DNA from: Sphacelaria rigidula
Lineage: Eukaryota > Phaeophyceae > Sphacelariales
Assembly (NCBI GenBank): GCA_964200075.2
Contig: CAXNAA020000116.1
Location: forward strand, 1 to 27,565
Direction of reading: 5' to 3'
DNA length: 27,565 nucleotides
The number at the start of each line of letters is the position of its first letter. Position 1 is the stretch's first letter. The translations under genes and the position numbers were made by a program. The notes beneath the pieces were generated by a model. It was given only the letters and a program-made list of their open reading frames with translations. It was not told the DNA's origin and did no database searches. This document shows positions 19,001 through 26,481 of this stretch, one piece after another.

Positions 19001-22000
19001 GTTTCGGTGTCAAAATAGAGAAATACGGCCCGGCCCGCCTTTGCTCTACCTAACTTCTTTACTTAGTTTTTTCATCGCGTACGTCCAGATGGAACACCAT
19101 GATCTACGTATCCTTCGGTCACCATTCTAGTGTCGGGTATGGTTCAGAGTGCTAATGAGAAAGGTGGCCAGGTAATTACCTTCACGTGAAGACCTTGAAC
19201 AGTCGGGCGCGTTTACAACAAATGGTTGAAGAGGGAGAAGAATTGCAATTTTTCAGCTGGGAGTCGAGACGTGTATTGATGCGATGTTTCGAGTCTATGG
19301 AGCTACGTGAAGCTTGCACCTTTCTTGTACGGAGTCTTTGGAAAAACAAAATGGTGGAATTTTGTGCTCCGGTCTCATGATACACGAACAGGAAATCTTG
19401 TTCTACAGCATCCCGACAGAGAAAGAGGTGGCAGCCGGAGTCAAACCCGAGATGATGAAGCGGTTCAACTCCGGCCATCTGGAGCCGGTCACCAAGATCC
19501 TACTCTTTGACGTCGACAAGGTGGGGAAACGTTTCGCGGAGGGTACCCGAACGATGCTCATTATCGCTACTTGTCTAGTGTTGGTCTCTGTGTAGCCGGT
19601 GTAACCTGTTGCCTTCGTCGTGGTCGTCTACTACATACTCCACAGCTTGATAGTGGTCTTCGTTTTCTACTATTTCCGTTTCGTCATCAGTTGCATGGTA
19701 ACACCAGTAGAAACAATGTGTAACCGCCAATATCGTTCCACCCGTTTGACTGGTGAAGAATCCGTTATTGATTTTTTTTTCAGTGGTCAGGCCGCTTGTT
19801 ACGGCAAACGAAGATGTATCTTTGGAAAACTGTCTTTTTGGACCTTCTGCGTCGTTTTACTCCCTACAAGACAGCTCGGCGGATCTTGACACCTTAGAAT
19901 GCCTTCTTTTACTCATTGAGACTGTTGCAGCACACCTGCGCGTTTTCCCGGTGGTCGCAGTTTTTTCCTGTACCAACCTTGCATTTTTCTCGGAAGCCGC
20001 TCATCTTGTCGAGAACCGATCAAGTCCACACGAATTTCCTGTACCGGTCTTCGAGAGAAATGCAAGGTTGGCCAAGCAAAAAACTGCGACCGCCGGAAGA
20101 ACGCACAGGTGTGCTGAAACAGTGTCAACGAGCACAGCAAGGCATTCCAAGGTGTCAAAATCCGCCTAGCTGTCTTTGCGGACGCAACACGACGTGAAAG
20201 CTAACAAATAAACAGTTTTCCAGATTCGTTACCCTTGTTTACCATTAAAAGTGGCCTCAGGTTCAATGAATCCCTTGCTCCCCCCCCCCCCCCTCCCCCC
20301 TTCGCCCAACGGTGAGGATCATACTACGTAGTGTTTACTTGGTGAGATAGCCGTGAGGTGGTCCGTAAGCCGGGACTGTCCCTGGAAGTGGCGATACCAG
20401 AAAATGAAGGAACTCATTGAAGGTTGTCATCCAGATGCAAGATAATCAGTACGCCTCAAGCCGAACAATCCTAGCAGGATGTTGCAGCTCAATCTTCATG
20501 TGACTCACCGAACACATCACGGTGCTTCGCGCCTGGTGATTGACTGCGAGCCTGGTCCGGCGAAAGCCCGGCGTGCTCCATCTGGGCTTTGTAGGGATGC
20601 GAGGTCAATGGTCCTACGACTGCAGCATGCAAGATCATGAGTACCCCCCGCCCTGCCACCCGCCCCCCGGACGCCTCCGGCCCTCACCTTGGCCATATCG
20701 GAAGAGGACACGTCNNNNNNNNNNCGTGTTGTGGGCGCGGAGGCGGGGCGCTCCCCCCCCCCCGCCACCGGGAAGGTAAGTTACCCCCCCCCCCCCCCCC
20801 CCCCCCCACGCGCCCGCGCGAAACACCTGGAAGGGGATAATATGTGTTATCTATTTCTGTGTAATGTATGGAAGAAGCGTAATGAGCACCCAAATGTCGG
20901 ACGTGTCTCTATTAAGAGTAGGAATGGTGCTACGTCTCGAAGGGGATCCGTGGTCAATGGTCAACCGACTAAGGCAAGCAGTAAAAAAGTACCCCCCCCC
21001 CCTCCCCTCCCCTGAAACACCCTGTGGCTTCGCCAATGGCTTGTGGGTACACACCAGTGTGTTGTGCCGCAATTTAGTCTCTCCTCGCCAACGGCATCCA
21101 ATGCCCCCATCCCCCGTCACTTATCATTTGGTTTTGTCAACTGATTTCGAATACGCGACAGTGGATGGTGGTGGCCACGTGCGCTTGCGGATCTGCGGAG
21201 ACGGCCATCCGCTTCATGAATCCCAAGGGGGAGTGTTTGGCTACGCTCGACACCAATCAGGTACGATGAAATGCAGGCACTCCCGACTATCCAGTATTGG
21301 AGATCATCCATTTTTTTGCCGTCTAAGAATGAGCAGCGTTTTGTTCCATCAATCGCGTTGCATAAGCCTATTTTCGGGTATTCTTCATAAGATGCGATGA
21401 TCACGGAAAGATTGTACATCCAGCATTTGCGTAGAAGTGCATTGTGTATCTCTTGTAATGTGACACGCAACAAGCCATCGATCGTCGAGCTTGCCGATTG
21501 GTCCATCAAGAGCGCGGACAAACACGCCGATAAGGCAACCTCTTGTGGTATATTTACGTGTGGCTATACCTCCTTCCCATCCTCCACAAGTACATGAGGA
21601 TTTTGTCGCGACACTTCTCTGTAACGTCTGGTGTTCCGTGACAGAGTTGCTCGCTCCCCCCGTCTGTTTTTTTTTTCCTCTCGTTGCTGCTGCCTCCCTC
21701 CTCGTTTGTGATTGTTCAACATGCCCAACACGTCTTCGCTACTGCTGCTCGCGCGGCTGCGATCCCGTATCCTTTTATATCGTTTTTTCACAATAATGCA
21801 ATGAGCTCCGACACTTCCTTGCTGCTGCTGCCATTCCGGATCATGTTTCATTTCTTTGTTTTTACTCCTGTTTTTTTTTCTTGTTTGTTTGGCGCCAGAT
21901 CACTAACTACAGCATGGTGGCCTCTCCAGACAACCGATTCGTCGCCATCGGGGCCGGCATGCCCGAGGTGAACCTTAATTCATATTTTGTTGCGTCGTAA

Positions 22001-25000
22001 TATCATTGAGGATCCCAGAGTTTTGCTCGTATTTGCAATGGGTAAAATTGCTCGCTGCGGTAGACTATGTGCGGTATCGGCAGGTTCGAGTGAAGCACCC
22101 CATTTCGACTACGATGAAGAAGGCGAACTCCGTGAGGAATAATACCCTGTTGCATTTTTTCTTCCTGTAGTTCCATCTCTCTGTTCGTTACCGTCAACGT
22201 ACCGCATAAGAAAGTACCGCCGTTCGCATTGGCCTTAGTTTACTGGCGAAAAATTACCAAGGAGATGTTCCAACCCTTCAGCGACCACGGGCTATTAATA
22301 ACCAAGAAGTCTGTTTCAGGAGTGGTCGTTAGCTGCTATACAACCACGTCATGGGAAATCGCTGGCGAGCAACAGATTTAGCCTGACGCTCATTATCCCT
22401 TCGACCGGTAGGTCATGTGCTCATGCACTCATTTTTCAAGTGAAATTGATGCTGATTCAACACATTACCCGCGCTCACGGTGAAACGTTCATGTAACATG
22501 TAACATGTGCAAGTCACTACTATTACCGTCTCTGATCGAAGACGAAACACCCGCGCCATTGCTTGACCCGTCGTACAGTAAAATGTTTTGCCGCATCCCG
22601 GGTCCACGAAAGTGTTGTAGACCGCTGACGATGCTCTCCGCCATGACGAAGGTGGTACGGATATGTTTTCCCAACCCTGCGTACACGGGGTTGAACTGCA
22701 TGGTGGTGGATGCACCCTAGGATGAGCCCCCTCTTTAGCATGCACTTCCACTCATTCTTCCCCATCGTTCGATGTCCCAACAGGTGAAGATACTCGAAGT
22801 GATGAGAAACAGGCAGGGAGACTTCACTTCAGTGTCAAGGGCAATGACACTCTCTGGGGGACACACCAAGGCAGTCCACGGGGTGGCCTTCAACCACTCC
22901 TCCACGAGAGTCGCCACCGCTTCGGTGGACGGTGCCTGGTGCGTTGTCGTTGTCGTTACAACTTTTCCGTTGTACATGTCGGTACATGAAGATTTGAACG
23001 GCCGGTCGACGTTGTTTTGAAAAGTTGGCTTCCGTGATGCTGCTCGAATCAGACGTGAGCGTTTCACGGAATAGGGAGAATCCTCTCAAAAGTGCTGTAA
23101 TGCTAGACGGGGAGTTTTTTATTCTGATATCTTCCAAGGAGTTGCACAGCGATGTACGTAATCACCCACTTCATTCAAGGTATTTATTGATGATGTGGTG
23201 ATAGCAGGAGAGGCAGGAAAGTAAAGAGTCAAGGTGGGGGGGAAAAGGGTATCGAGATTGATGTTCGCGGATGATTCCGTGGGGATATCAGAAACACTAG
23301 AAGGATTGCAGAAGGAAAATAGAGGAGGCGCTAGGATACACTAGGAAATGGAGAGCGACGGCGAACGTAAACAAATGCGTGGAACTCGTATGTAAGGAAG
23401 ATCAAGAAAAATCCGGTAGGGTTCAAGTGGAAGTGAAGAGAGGAGGAATTGCCGATCGTAGACCAATATACATACCTTGGCGTAGAGATCTCCAGAAACT
23501 GTTCTTGGGATGCACACATAAATGCAATAACAGGGAAGGGTGAGGCACAGATAGGCAAGATGGACGTGATCCTCAGAGACTCGCACCTTGATACTAGGAT
23601 TAAGAGGTGTATCCTGATGAATGTGATTGTCCCAAAGCTGGAATGTGCCGGAAAAGTATGGGCGGGGAACGCGACGTTGATAAAAAAGTTGGAAACAGTC
23701 CAGATGACAGCAGCTAACAATTTACTTGAACACTCGAAAACGACGAGTAGTACAGCATCGAGAGCAGAATTGGGAAGGTACTCACTTGAAGCAGACGAGA
23801 AAATTGATATGACAATATAGCGCAAATAACATGCAGAGAAAGAGATTGTCAGCCATAGTTGATGAGGTTGCATGGAAGAAAATGACGCAAGGGCAGGTTG
23901 GAGTAAGGTGGGATAGAGTAGTCGAGAAAGTATGGCAGGACATGAGACAAACCAAGACGAGATATTGCTCATATATGAATGCGGGGGATACAAGACAGAA
24001 GTCAGAGGCATGATAAAATAAGGAAAGCAGAAGCACTAGGACGGAAAGTAGACGAGGAAGAGCACCTGAAGATATACGGCGGGTTGGAAGAGGGGATAGG
24101 AGTCACAACACATATGCATGGCCCAATTGATTCCGCTACAAAATTAAAACTGCGATTTCGGGTGGGAAACCTGGACCTGCCAGAAAGAAGGGATATACCA
24201 GTAGTCGAGTGGAGGAGAAAGTAGGTGCACAGAATTACTCCTGTGGCGAAGCAATAGAATGTGAGCTATACAAGAAGAATGGGACGTGCTAGAGGGGAAA
24301 ATGTGGGAAGTAAACGAAGGTCGGATGAAATCGTTTGATGCATCAGACAGCAGCAAGATCAGGATGGCTGCACTAGGAGATAGATGGTGACCACAGACGG
24401 CGAAACAGGACAGGGATAATATATGTAAAATGCTTCTGTGTAATGTATGGAAGAGCGTGATGACACCGAAATGTCGGACGTGTCTCTATTAAGAGTAGGA
24501 ACGGTGCTCCGCCTCGAAAGGGATGCGTGGTCAGTGATCAAACGACTAAGGCAGCAACAGATGAGGACGCCCCCTCCACCCCCCCATGAAATTTTGTAGC
24601 CACCTTATCGAATACTCGAAGCAGGTGATTTTTTTTGTCAAAGTCACCCAGAAATCATTTTTTTCAACTCCTAAGCATACATGCCGCAAATGATGTATGA
24701 AACATACCACAATCGTTTTTGTCTGTTTGAGCTAATTCCCGCCTCTGCGTTGATGTCAAGCATCTATTTTATAGCCTTTTGATTGATTGATTTGATTATC
24801 TCACATTAGCTGATAGCAACAATGGAGCCTGTGGTCAGGAGCAGCAGAAAGAAACAGCATAAGAGAGGAAAGCCTACCTCACCACGGGTGTAATGCAACG
24901 CCATAAATGTACTACTCTCCGTGCTGACAGTCGTAACTTCGTACCCCTCACTTCCTCCAAATGTCTACGTGCAGGACGATGTGGGACACCACAGTACGGT

Positions 25001-26481
25001 ACAATCTAGACGAAGACCCCCGTCAGCTGGAGCGACACGCGTCTTTGGATCAATTGAATTCCCGATACTCTGCCTGCGCGCTGGGGGGCAAGGGCGGGAA
25101 AGTGTTGGCGCTTTCCTCGGGTAGACACCTGTTCTTTTATATTACGGGTGAAGGGAGCGGGAAGCAGCTTGAAAGCGTGGGTGCGGCGCACGGATCATTG
25201 GGAGCTGCGATCTTGTCCATGGAGGTGGGCCTATTTGTTCGTGGGTGAAAATTACGCTGTGCAGATGAAAAATCCTGTCCCATGAGTAAAGTCGGTTGTG
25301 GAAAGCATATCATATCTCCTCTACGGAGGTGTCGTTGACGCTATAGTTAGGCTTCTAAAAGATGAAGTTGAGGCGTGTCTTGGCATATAATTTTTCGATC
25401 GAAATTGTGCGGCGAAAAAAAACCCTCCAATCTGATAGGTCGTGATTCCAACTATCGTGATTTATTTTGAAGATGATTGAAATCGCAACCTATCAGATCA
25501 GAATTTTTGTTTTCCGCTGCACTTCTTCGATCGAAAAATGATGTCCTAGGACACGCACGGCCTTATGGAGATGGTTGATAGGAAGAAACAAAATCAGAGT
25601 CATTTTTTTTTCAAGTGTTGAAACGTGATTGCCCATATTTTGGGAGTATTCTGGGATTGTTTTTCATTCGTGAGTAGAATTGTCCGCTTTTTCTAGAATT
25701 TCGACGCTCAATCGCCTACCGCCCACCACAAGCACGATGAACTCTCCCGTGCACACCTTCGCACATCATGAACGAGGCGCCGAAATATCACTGGGCCGCC
25801 GTTACGCCATGGCGGTGGAGATAGCGCTGGCCATTCCGCCAGGCTACTCAAGAGTTCCAAAGGGCACTCTAGGCCCGATCACCGAGCGCTACAATGATCC
25901 CGGGTACCCTGCCCGGCAGAAGGCGGGAACGTTGTAAAGGGTGGTAAAATACGATAGTGGGGCCAGCACTAAGGCCTGGGACTACCTAGCGTCAGGTTTC
26001 AGTGACGGCTAGAACGACTGAAATTTTCCACGTGTTTTTTCCTTCAATGGTCCTATGACTATGGCATGCATGATCATGGGTACACCCCCCCCCCTTCCCT
26101 GGAACAAGGGCGAGGAATGGCCATTTTCGGGCCGACTGATTTTTCTTCTTTGTCGTTGGCCCACAAAGGGGCAGTGCGCGGACAAATAAAACCCATCAAA
26201 TATCTCATCAACACTTTCGCCCGACGTATCGGACACGGATTCCAGACCTCGCTTCTGGGGCGGAGGGAGTATGAATTGGACTCTTCGCGCAAACCTTGTA
26301 GCTGAAAAATGAATAGCCCTGCAGTCCCACGGAGGAAATACACCTACACTCGCCTCTGTTCTTGTGTGTGTGCGCTTTTATAACGACAATGTCACAGGCT
26401 TCGACAGACGGCAAGTTTTTGGCCACCACGGCTGAGGGAGACTCGCGCGCCCGTCTCTGGTCTTTCCCACGCAGCGGCTGA
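12928..26481 (+). CDS. TBL2: Transducin beta-like 2 homologue (WD40, ER membrane), 11 exons, complete
   Basis: Joining 12928-13086, 15737-15811, 15901-15987, 16370-16509, 18416-18536, 19392-19520, 21162-21260, 21899-21967, 22784-22938, 24975-25224 and 26398-26481 gives 1,368 nt, or 455 aa plus stop. Animal TBL2 is about 447 aa. Every intron is GT..AG and every junction keeps frame. Residues 4-25 form a Trp/Phe-rich transmembrane segment. Residues 54-78 are Asp/Asn/Ser-rich and 79-100 Lys-rich. About seven WD40 blades follow (about 122-151, 172-194, 222-256, 271-299, 318-349, 372-402 and 416-451). Segments that line up with animal TBL2 in order include KGHTAQITGVAFSPDNRF, DHATALAF, AVHGVAF and MWDTTVRYNLDEDP, the last being the characteristic TBL2 'LWDT-V-Y---DP'. 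Known for the family: an ER-anchored WD40 scaffold that binds PERK in ER stress. The same role here is inference. The gene is head to head with the minus-strand gene. Confidence 0.92.
13087..15736 (+). other. TBL2 intron 1
   Basis: 2.65 kb with no recognised gene or repeat copy. A 177-codon open frame at 15179-15712 has no family resemblance. A small inverted pair (tggcaccaaat / atttggtacca) lies near 15102-15151. Confidence 0.6.
15737..15811 (+). CDS. TBL2: TBL2 exon 2: acidic Asn/Asp/Ser linker
   Basis: Residues 54-78, 75 bp, phase 0 at both ends. Acceptor gcttgtttag, donor AAG|gttaag. It encodes CEDDND followed by Asn/Ser/Asp repeats and ending NDPTK. The 89-bp intron after it is the shortest in the gene. 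Confidence 0.75.
15901..15987 (+). CDS. TBL2: TBL2 exon 3: lysine-rich region
   Basis: Residues 79-107, 87 bp, phase 0. Acceptor ttttgttcag, donor CCG|gtgagg. It encodes a basic stretch beginning FTKKRKKKSAK and ending MPKPHDP. Animal TBL2 has a comparable Lys-rich segment between the membrane anchor and the first WD repeat. The alternative of reading through ends at a TGA about 27 bp later. Confidence 0.85.
15988..16369 (+). other. TBL2 intron 3
   Basis: 382 bp ending in a strong pyrimidine tract. Nothing else recognised. Confidence 0.7.
16370..16509 (+). CDS. TBL2: TBL2 exon 4: first WD40 repeat
   Basis: Residues 108-153 plus two bases of codon 154 (phase 2). The acceptor follows a long pyrimidine run (ctcattccctctggtcag) and the donor is TT|gtgagt. 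It encodes SWDGPPSPLLV, then a canonical blade with GHT and SPDNRFVATASADSTVRI. The usual Trp-Asp end is replaced by ITFL. An ATG at 16331 lies upstream in frame but belongs to the intron on this model. Confidence 0.9.
16515..16600 (+). repeat. GATTGATT-type dispersed repeat, copy 1
   Basis: tttgattgatcggttgattg, then cacattaattgatcc and gagccgtggt. It resembles 24777-24840 (gattgattgatttgattatc, cacattagctgat, gagcctgtggt). It sits immediately after TBL2 exon 4. Confidence 0.4.
16801..16929. repeat. Short foldback element in TBL2 intron 4
   Basis: ttctatggtagggtgcgcac, then ttttt (16801-16825) pairs with aaaaagtgcacccctaccgt, then agaa (16905-16929). Inner parts (ctgaggctctgcac versus gtgtgcagcctcag) also pair. 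About 130 bp overall. Confidence 0.78.
17509..18028 (+). mobile_element. Family A LINE 3' end, interrupted by a SINE-like insertion
   Basis: Encodes the ORF2 C-terminus: VDAQSCPCGTAIESRTHMVA (Cys-x-Cys...His motif at about 17568-17603), then EEWDVLKRGLWEVEEGG and ISILGDAWWPRTAKQDGD up to about 17775. The reading then breaks and resumes after 17883 with the tail (LINE-like EVGTVLRLERNAW frame), ending ATGAGTAC at 18021-18028 followed by seven C in a row after a G. Comparison with the 24.4 kb copy shows about 108 extra bases at 17776-17883. It lies in TBL2 intron 4. Confidence 0.82.
17776..17883 (-). repeat. SINE-like repeat copy 4, nested in a LINE
   Basis: On the minus strand it reads caccggggagagatgggttg, atcccttgagaccacggact, catcccgaggaaggggaggg, gttcaaagtacgcc, then an A/T-rich (AATAA)n tail. 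It interrupts the family A LINE, and a gatat on each side may be a 5-bp target-site duplication. Confidence 0.68.
18416..18536 (+). CDS. TBL2: TBL2 exon 5: second WD40 repeat
   Basis: The first base completes codon 154 and the remainder encodes residues 155-194 (121 bp). Acceptor gcgcaacag, donor CGG|gtgggt. It carries DHATALAFNDNSKRLVCAT, aligned with the animal TBL2 'LDHATLVRFSPD' segment. The phase 2 to 1-base join with exon 4 is exact, which supports both boundaries. Confidence 0.88.
18537..19391 (+). other. TBL2 intron 5
   Basis: No repeat recognised. It includes a consensus acceptor and donor around a 28-bp AGTGAG...TCAG segment near 18930-18960 that would shift the frame, so I treat it as intronic. 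Confidence 0.65.
19392..19520 (+). CDS. TBL2: TBL2 exon 6: blade 2/3 connector
   Basis: Residues 195-237, 129 bp, phase 0 at both ends. Acceptor acacgaacag (weak pyrimidine tract), donor GACAAG|gtgggg. It encodes EILFYSIPTEKE, then a charged linker, then GHLEPVTKILLFD. This matches the position of 'LRVFKM' and 'HKAPVIDIGIA' in animal TBL2. The acceptor is the weakest in the gene, so the first residues are less certain than the rest. Confidence 0.8.
19797..20237. repeat. Long foldback (inverted repeat) in TBL2 intron 6
   Basis: The left arm (about 19797-20000) and right arm (about 20044-20237) are imperfect reverse complements over nearly their whole length. Paired landmarks are ggaaaactgt / acagttttcc, gacagctcggcggat / atccgcctagctgtc, gacaccttagaatgcc / ggcattccaaggtgtc, cagcacacctgcgcg / cgcacaggtgtgctg, gtcgcagtttttt / aaaaaactgcgac, and ccaaccttgcat / atgcaaggttgg. 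The loop is about 40 bp. No coding content is defended. It is likely a MITE or an inverted duplication. Confidence 0.88.
20420..20452 (+). mobile_element. Degenerate family B tail
   Basis: gttgtcatccagatgcaaga, then taatcagtac. It matches the terminal 30 bp of family B with a few changes and lies only about 80 bp upstream of another family B end. Unlike the other copies, its downstream sequence is not a long C tract. Confidence 0.4.
20531..20644 (+). mobile_element. Family B LINE-like 3' end
   Basis: About 110 bp aligned with the 6.56 kb copy over its length, including ccggcgaaagcccgg, gcgtgctcca and the end atcatgagtac at 20634-20644. It is followed by a C-rich run (CCCCCCGCCCTGCCACCC) leading into an N gap. 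Confidence 0.77.
20645..20831. repeat. C-rich region with a 10-base gap
   Basis: C-rich tracts on both sides of ten N at 20715-20724, including a run of about 20 C near 20786-20807. It sits between a family B 3' end and a family A fragment. No coding sequence. Confidence 0.75.
20832..20992 (+). mobile_element. Family A LINE 3' end (short)
   Basis: Starts at ggggataata, encodes LFCNVWKKRNEHPNVG-type sequence in one frame (YLFLCNVWKKRNEHPNVGRV) and ends at a degenerate tail (aaaaaagtac) at 20992, followed directly by nine or more C. A long C tract (about 20786-20807) also lies just upstream. TBL2 intron 6. Confidence 0.78.
21162..21260 (+). CDS. TBL2: TBL2 exon 7: third WD40 blade
   Basis: Residues 238-270, 99 bp, phase 0. 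Acceptor atacgcgacag, donor AATCAG|gtacga. It encodes WMVVATCACGSAETAIRFMN and ends LATLDTNQ, which corresponds to 'FIMTASSDTTVLIW...TINTNQ' in animal TBL2. Confidence 0.87.
21261..21898 (+). other. TBL2 intron 7
   Basis: T-rich toward its 3' end, nothing recognised. Confidence 0.7.
21899..21967 (+). CDS. TBL2: TBL2 exon 8: fourth WD40 blade
   Basis: Residues 271-293, 69 bp, phase 0. The acceptor follows a long T-rich tract (ttgtttgtttggcgccag), with donor CCCGAG|gtgaac. It encodes ITNYSMVASPDNRFVAIGAG and then MPE. This is the counterpart of 'HAAVSPCGRFVASCGFTPDV'. Confidence 0.9.
21968..22783 (+). other. TBL2 intron 8
   Basis: Nothing recognised apart from a small tandem catgtaacatgtaacatg near 22490-22506. 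Confidence 0.65.
22784..22938 (+). CDS. TBL2: TBL2 exon 9: fifth WD40 blade
   Basis: Residues 294-344 plus two bases of codon 345 (155 bp, phase 2). Acceptor gatgtcccaacag, donor GCCTG|gtgcgt. It encodes VKILEVMRNRQGDF, then GGHTKAVHGVAFNHSSTRVA and SVDGAW. The split Trp codon is completed by the first base of exon 10. Confidence 0.92.
23170..24568 (+). mobile_element. Family A LINE (non-LTR retrotransposon), 5'-truncated, decayed
   Basis: Broken reverse-transcriptase sequence. About 23180-23213 reads FIDDVVIAGEAGK. About 23254-23307 reads SRLMFADDSVGISETLEGLQ, with FADD at 23264-23275 as the catalytic YxDD-type box. Position 23449-23820 is an open stretch containing QYTYLGVEISRNCSWDAHIN and LDTRIKRCILMNVIVPKLE, the usual region downstream of the RT palm in LINE ORF2. 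At 23979-24224 come EEHLKIYGGLEEGIG and LKLRFRVGNLDLPERR. The final part is a Cys/His region with lost cysteines, then the shared 3' tail ending near 24568. Stops and frameshifts interrupt the frame several times. It lies in TBL2 intron 9, same strand. Confidence 0.85.
24777..24850 (+). repeat. GATTGATT-type dispersed repeat, copy 2
   Basis: Same landmarks as the 16.5 kb copy: repeated gattgatt, cacatta, then gagcctgtggtcaggagcag. Lies in TBL2 intron 9, downstream of the LINE. Confidence 0.4.
24975..25224 (+). CDS. TBL2: TBL2 exon 10: sixth blade and signature WDTTV..Y
   Basis: The first base completes Trp345 and the remainder encodes residues 346-428 (250 bp, the longest exon). Acceptor ctacgtgcag, donor ATGGAG|gtgggc. 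It contains TMWDTTVRYNLDEDPRQL, then KVLALSSGRHLFFYI, then AAHGSLGAAILSME. These correspond to 'LWDTDVEYKKKQDPYLL', 'VLALASGSSIHLYN' and 'RVHGECIANLSF' of animal TBL2. Confidence 0.93.
25373..25557. repeat. Foldback element in TBL2 intron 10
   Basis: Imperfect inverted repeat. gcgtgtcttgg...atttttcgatcgaa on the left pairs with ttcgatcgaaaaatgatgtc...gacacgc on the right. Inside, aatctgataggtcgtgatt pairs with aaatcgcaacctatcagat. Arms are about 85 bp and the total about 185 bp. MITE-like. Confidence 0.8.
26043..26083 (+). mobile_element. Family B LINE-like terminal tail only
   Basis: About 40 bp: tcaatggtcctatgactatg, then gcatgcatgatcatgggtac, followed by a run of about eleven C. Only the extreme 3' end is present. 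TBL2 intron 10. Confidence 0.65.
26398..26481 (+). CDS. TBL2: TBL2 exon 11: last blade and stop
   Basis: Residues 429-455 and the TGA stop (84 bp). Acceptor acaatgtcacag. It encodes ASTDGKFLATTAEGDSRARL followed by WSFPRSG, the expected closing blade ('DITGRFLASCGDRAVRLFHN' in animals). The C-terminal helical tail of animal TBL2 is absent. Confidence 0.9.
   Translation, partial: ASTDGKFLATTAEGDSRARLWSFPRSG

Larger units (their letters stand above)
19521..21161 (+). other. TBL2 intron 6
   Basis: Holds the long foldback, two family B tails, C-rich tracts, an N gap and a family A fragment. It is the most repeat-dense stretch in the window. Confidence 0.7.
22939..24974 (+). other. TBL2 intron 9
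   Basis: Mostly a decayed family A LINE (23.17-24.57 kb) and one GATTGATT-type repeat. The remainder is A/T-rich. Confidence 0.75.
25225..26397 (+). other. TBL2 intron 10
   Basis: Holds a foldback element and a family B tail. An open frame at 25680-25937 (AEISLGRRYAMAVEIALA and more) reads as if it were once coding, perhaps from a transposon, but it has no splice context and I cannot name it. Confidence 0.6.

Noticed and set aside
20517-20893. Gly-rich and Pro-rich frames spanning the second gap
   Set aside because: Translations of C/G tracts and N.
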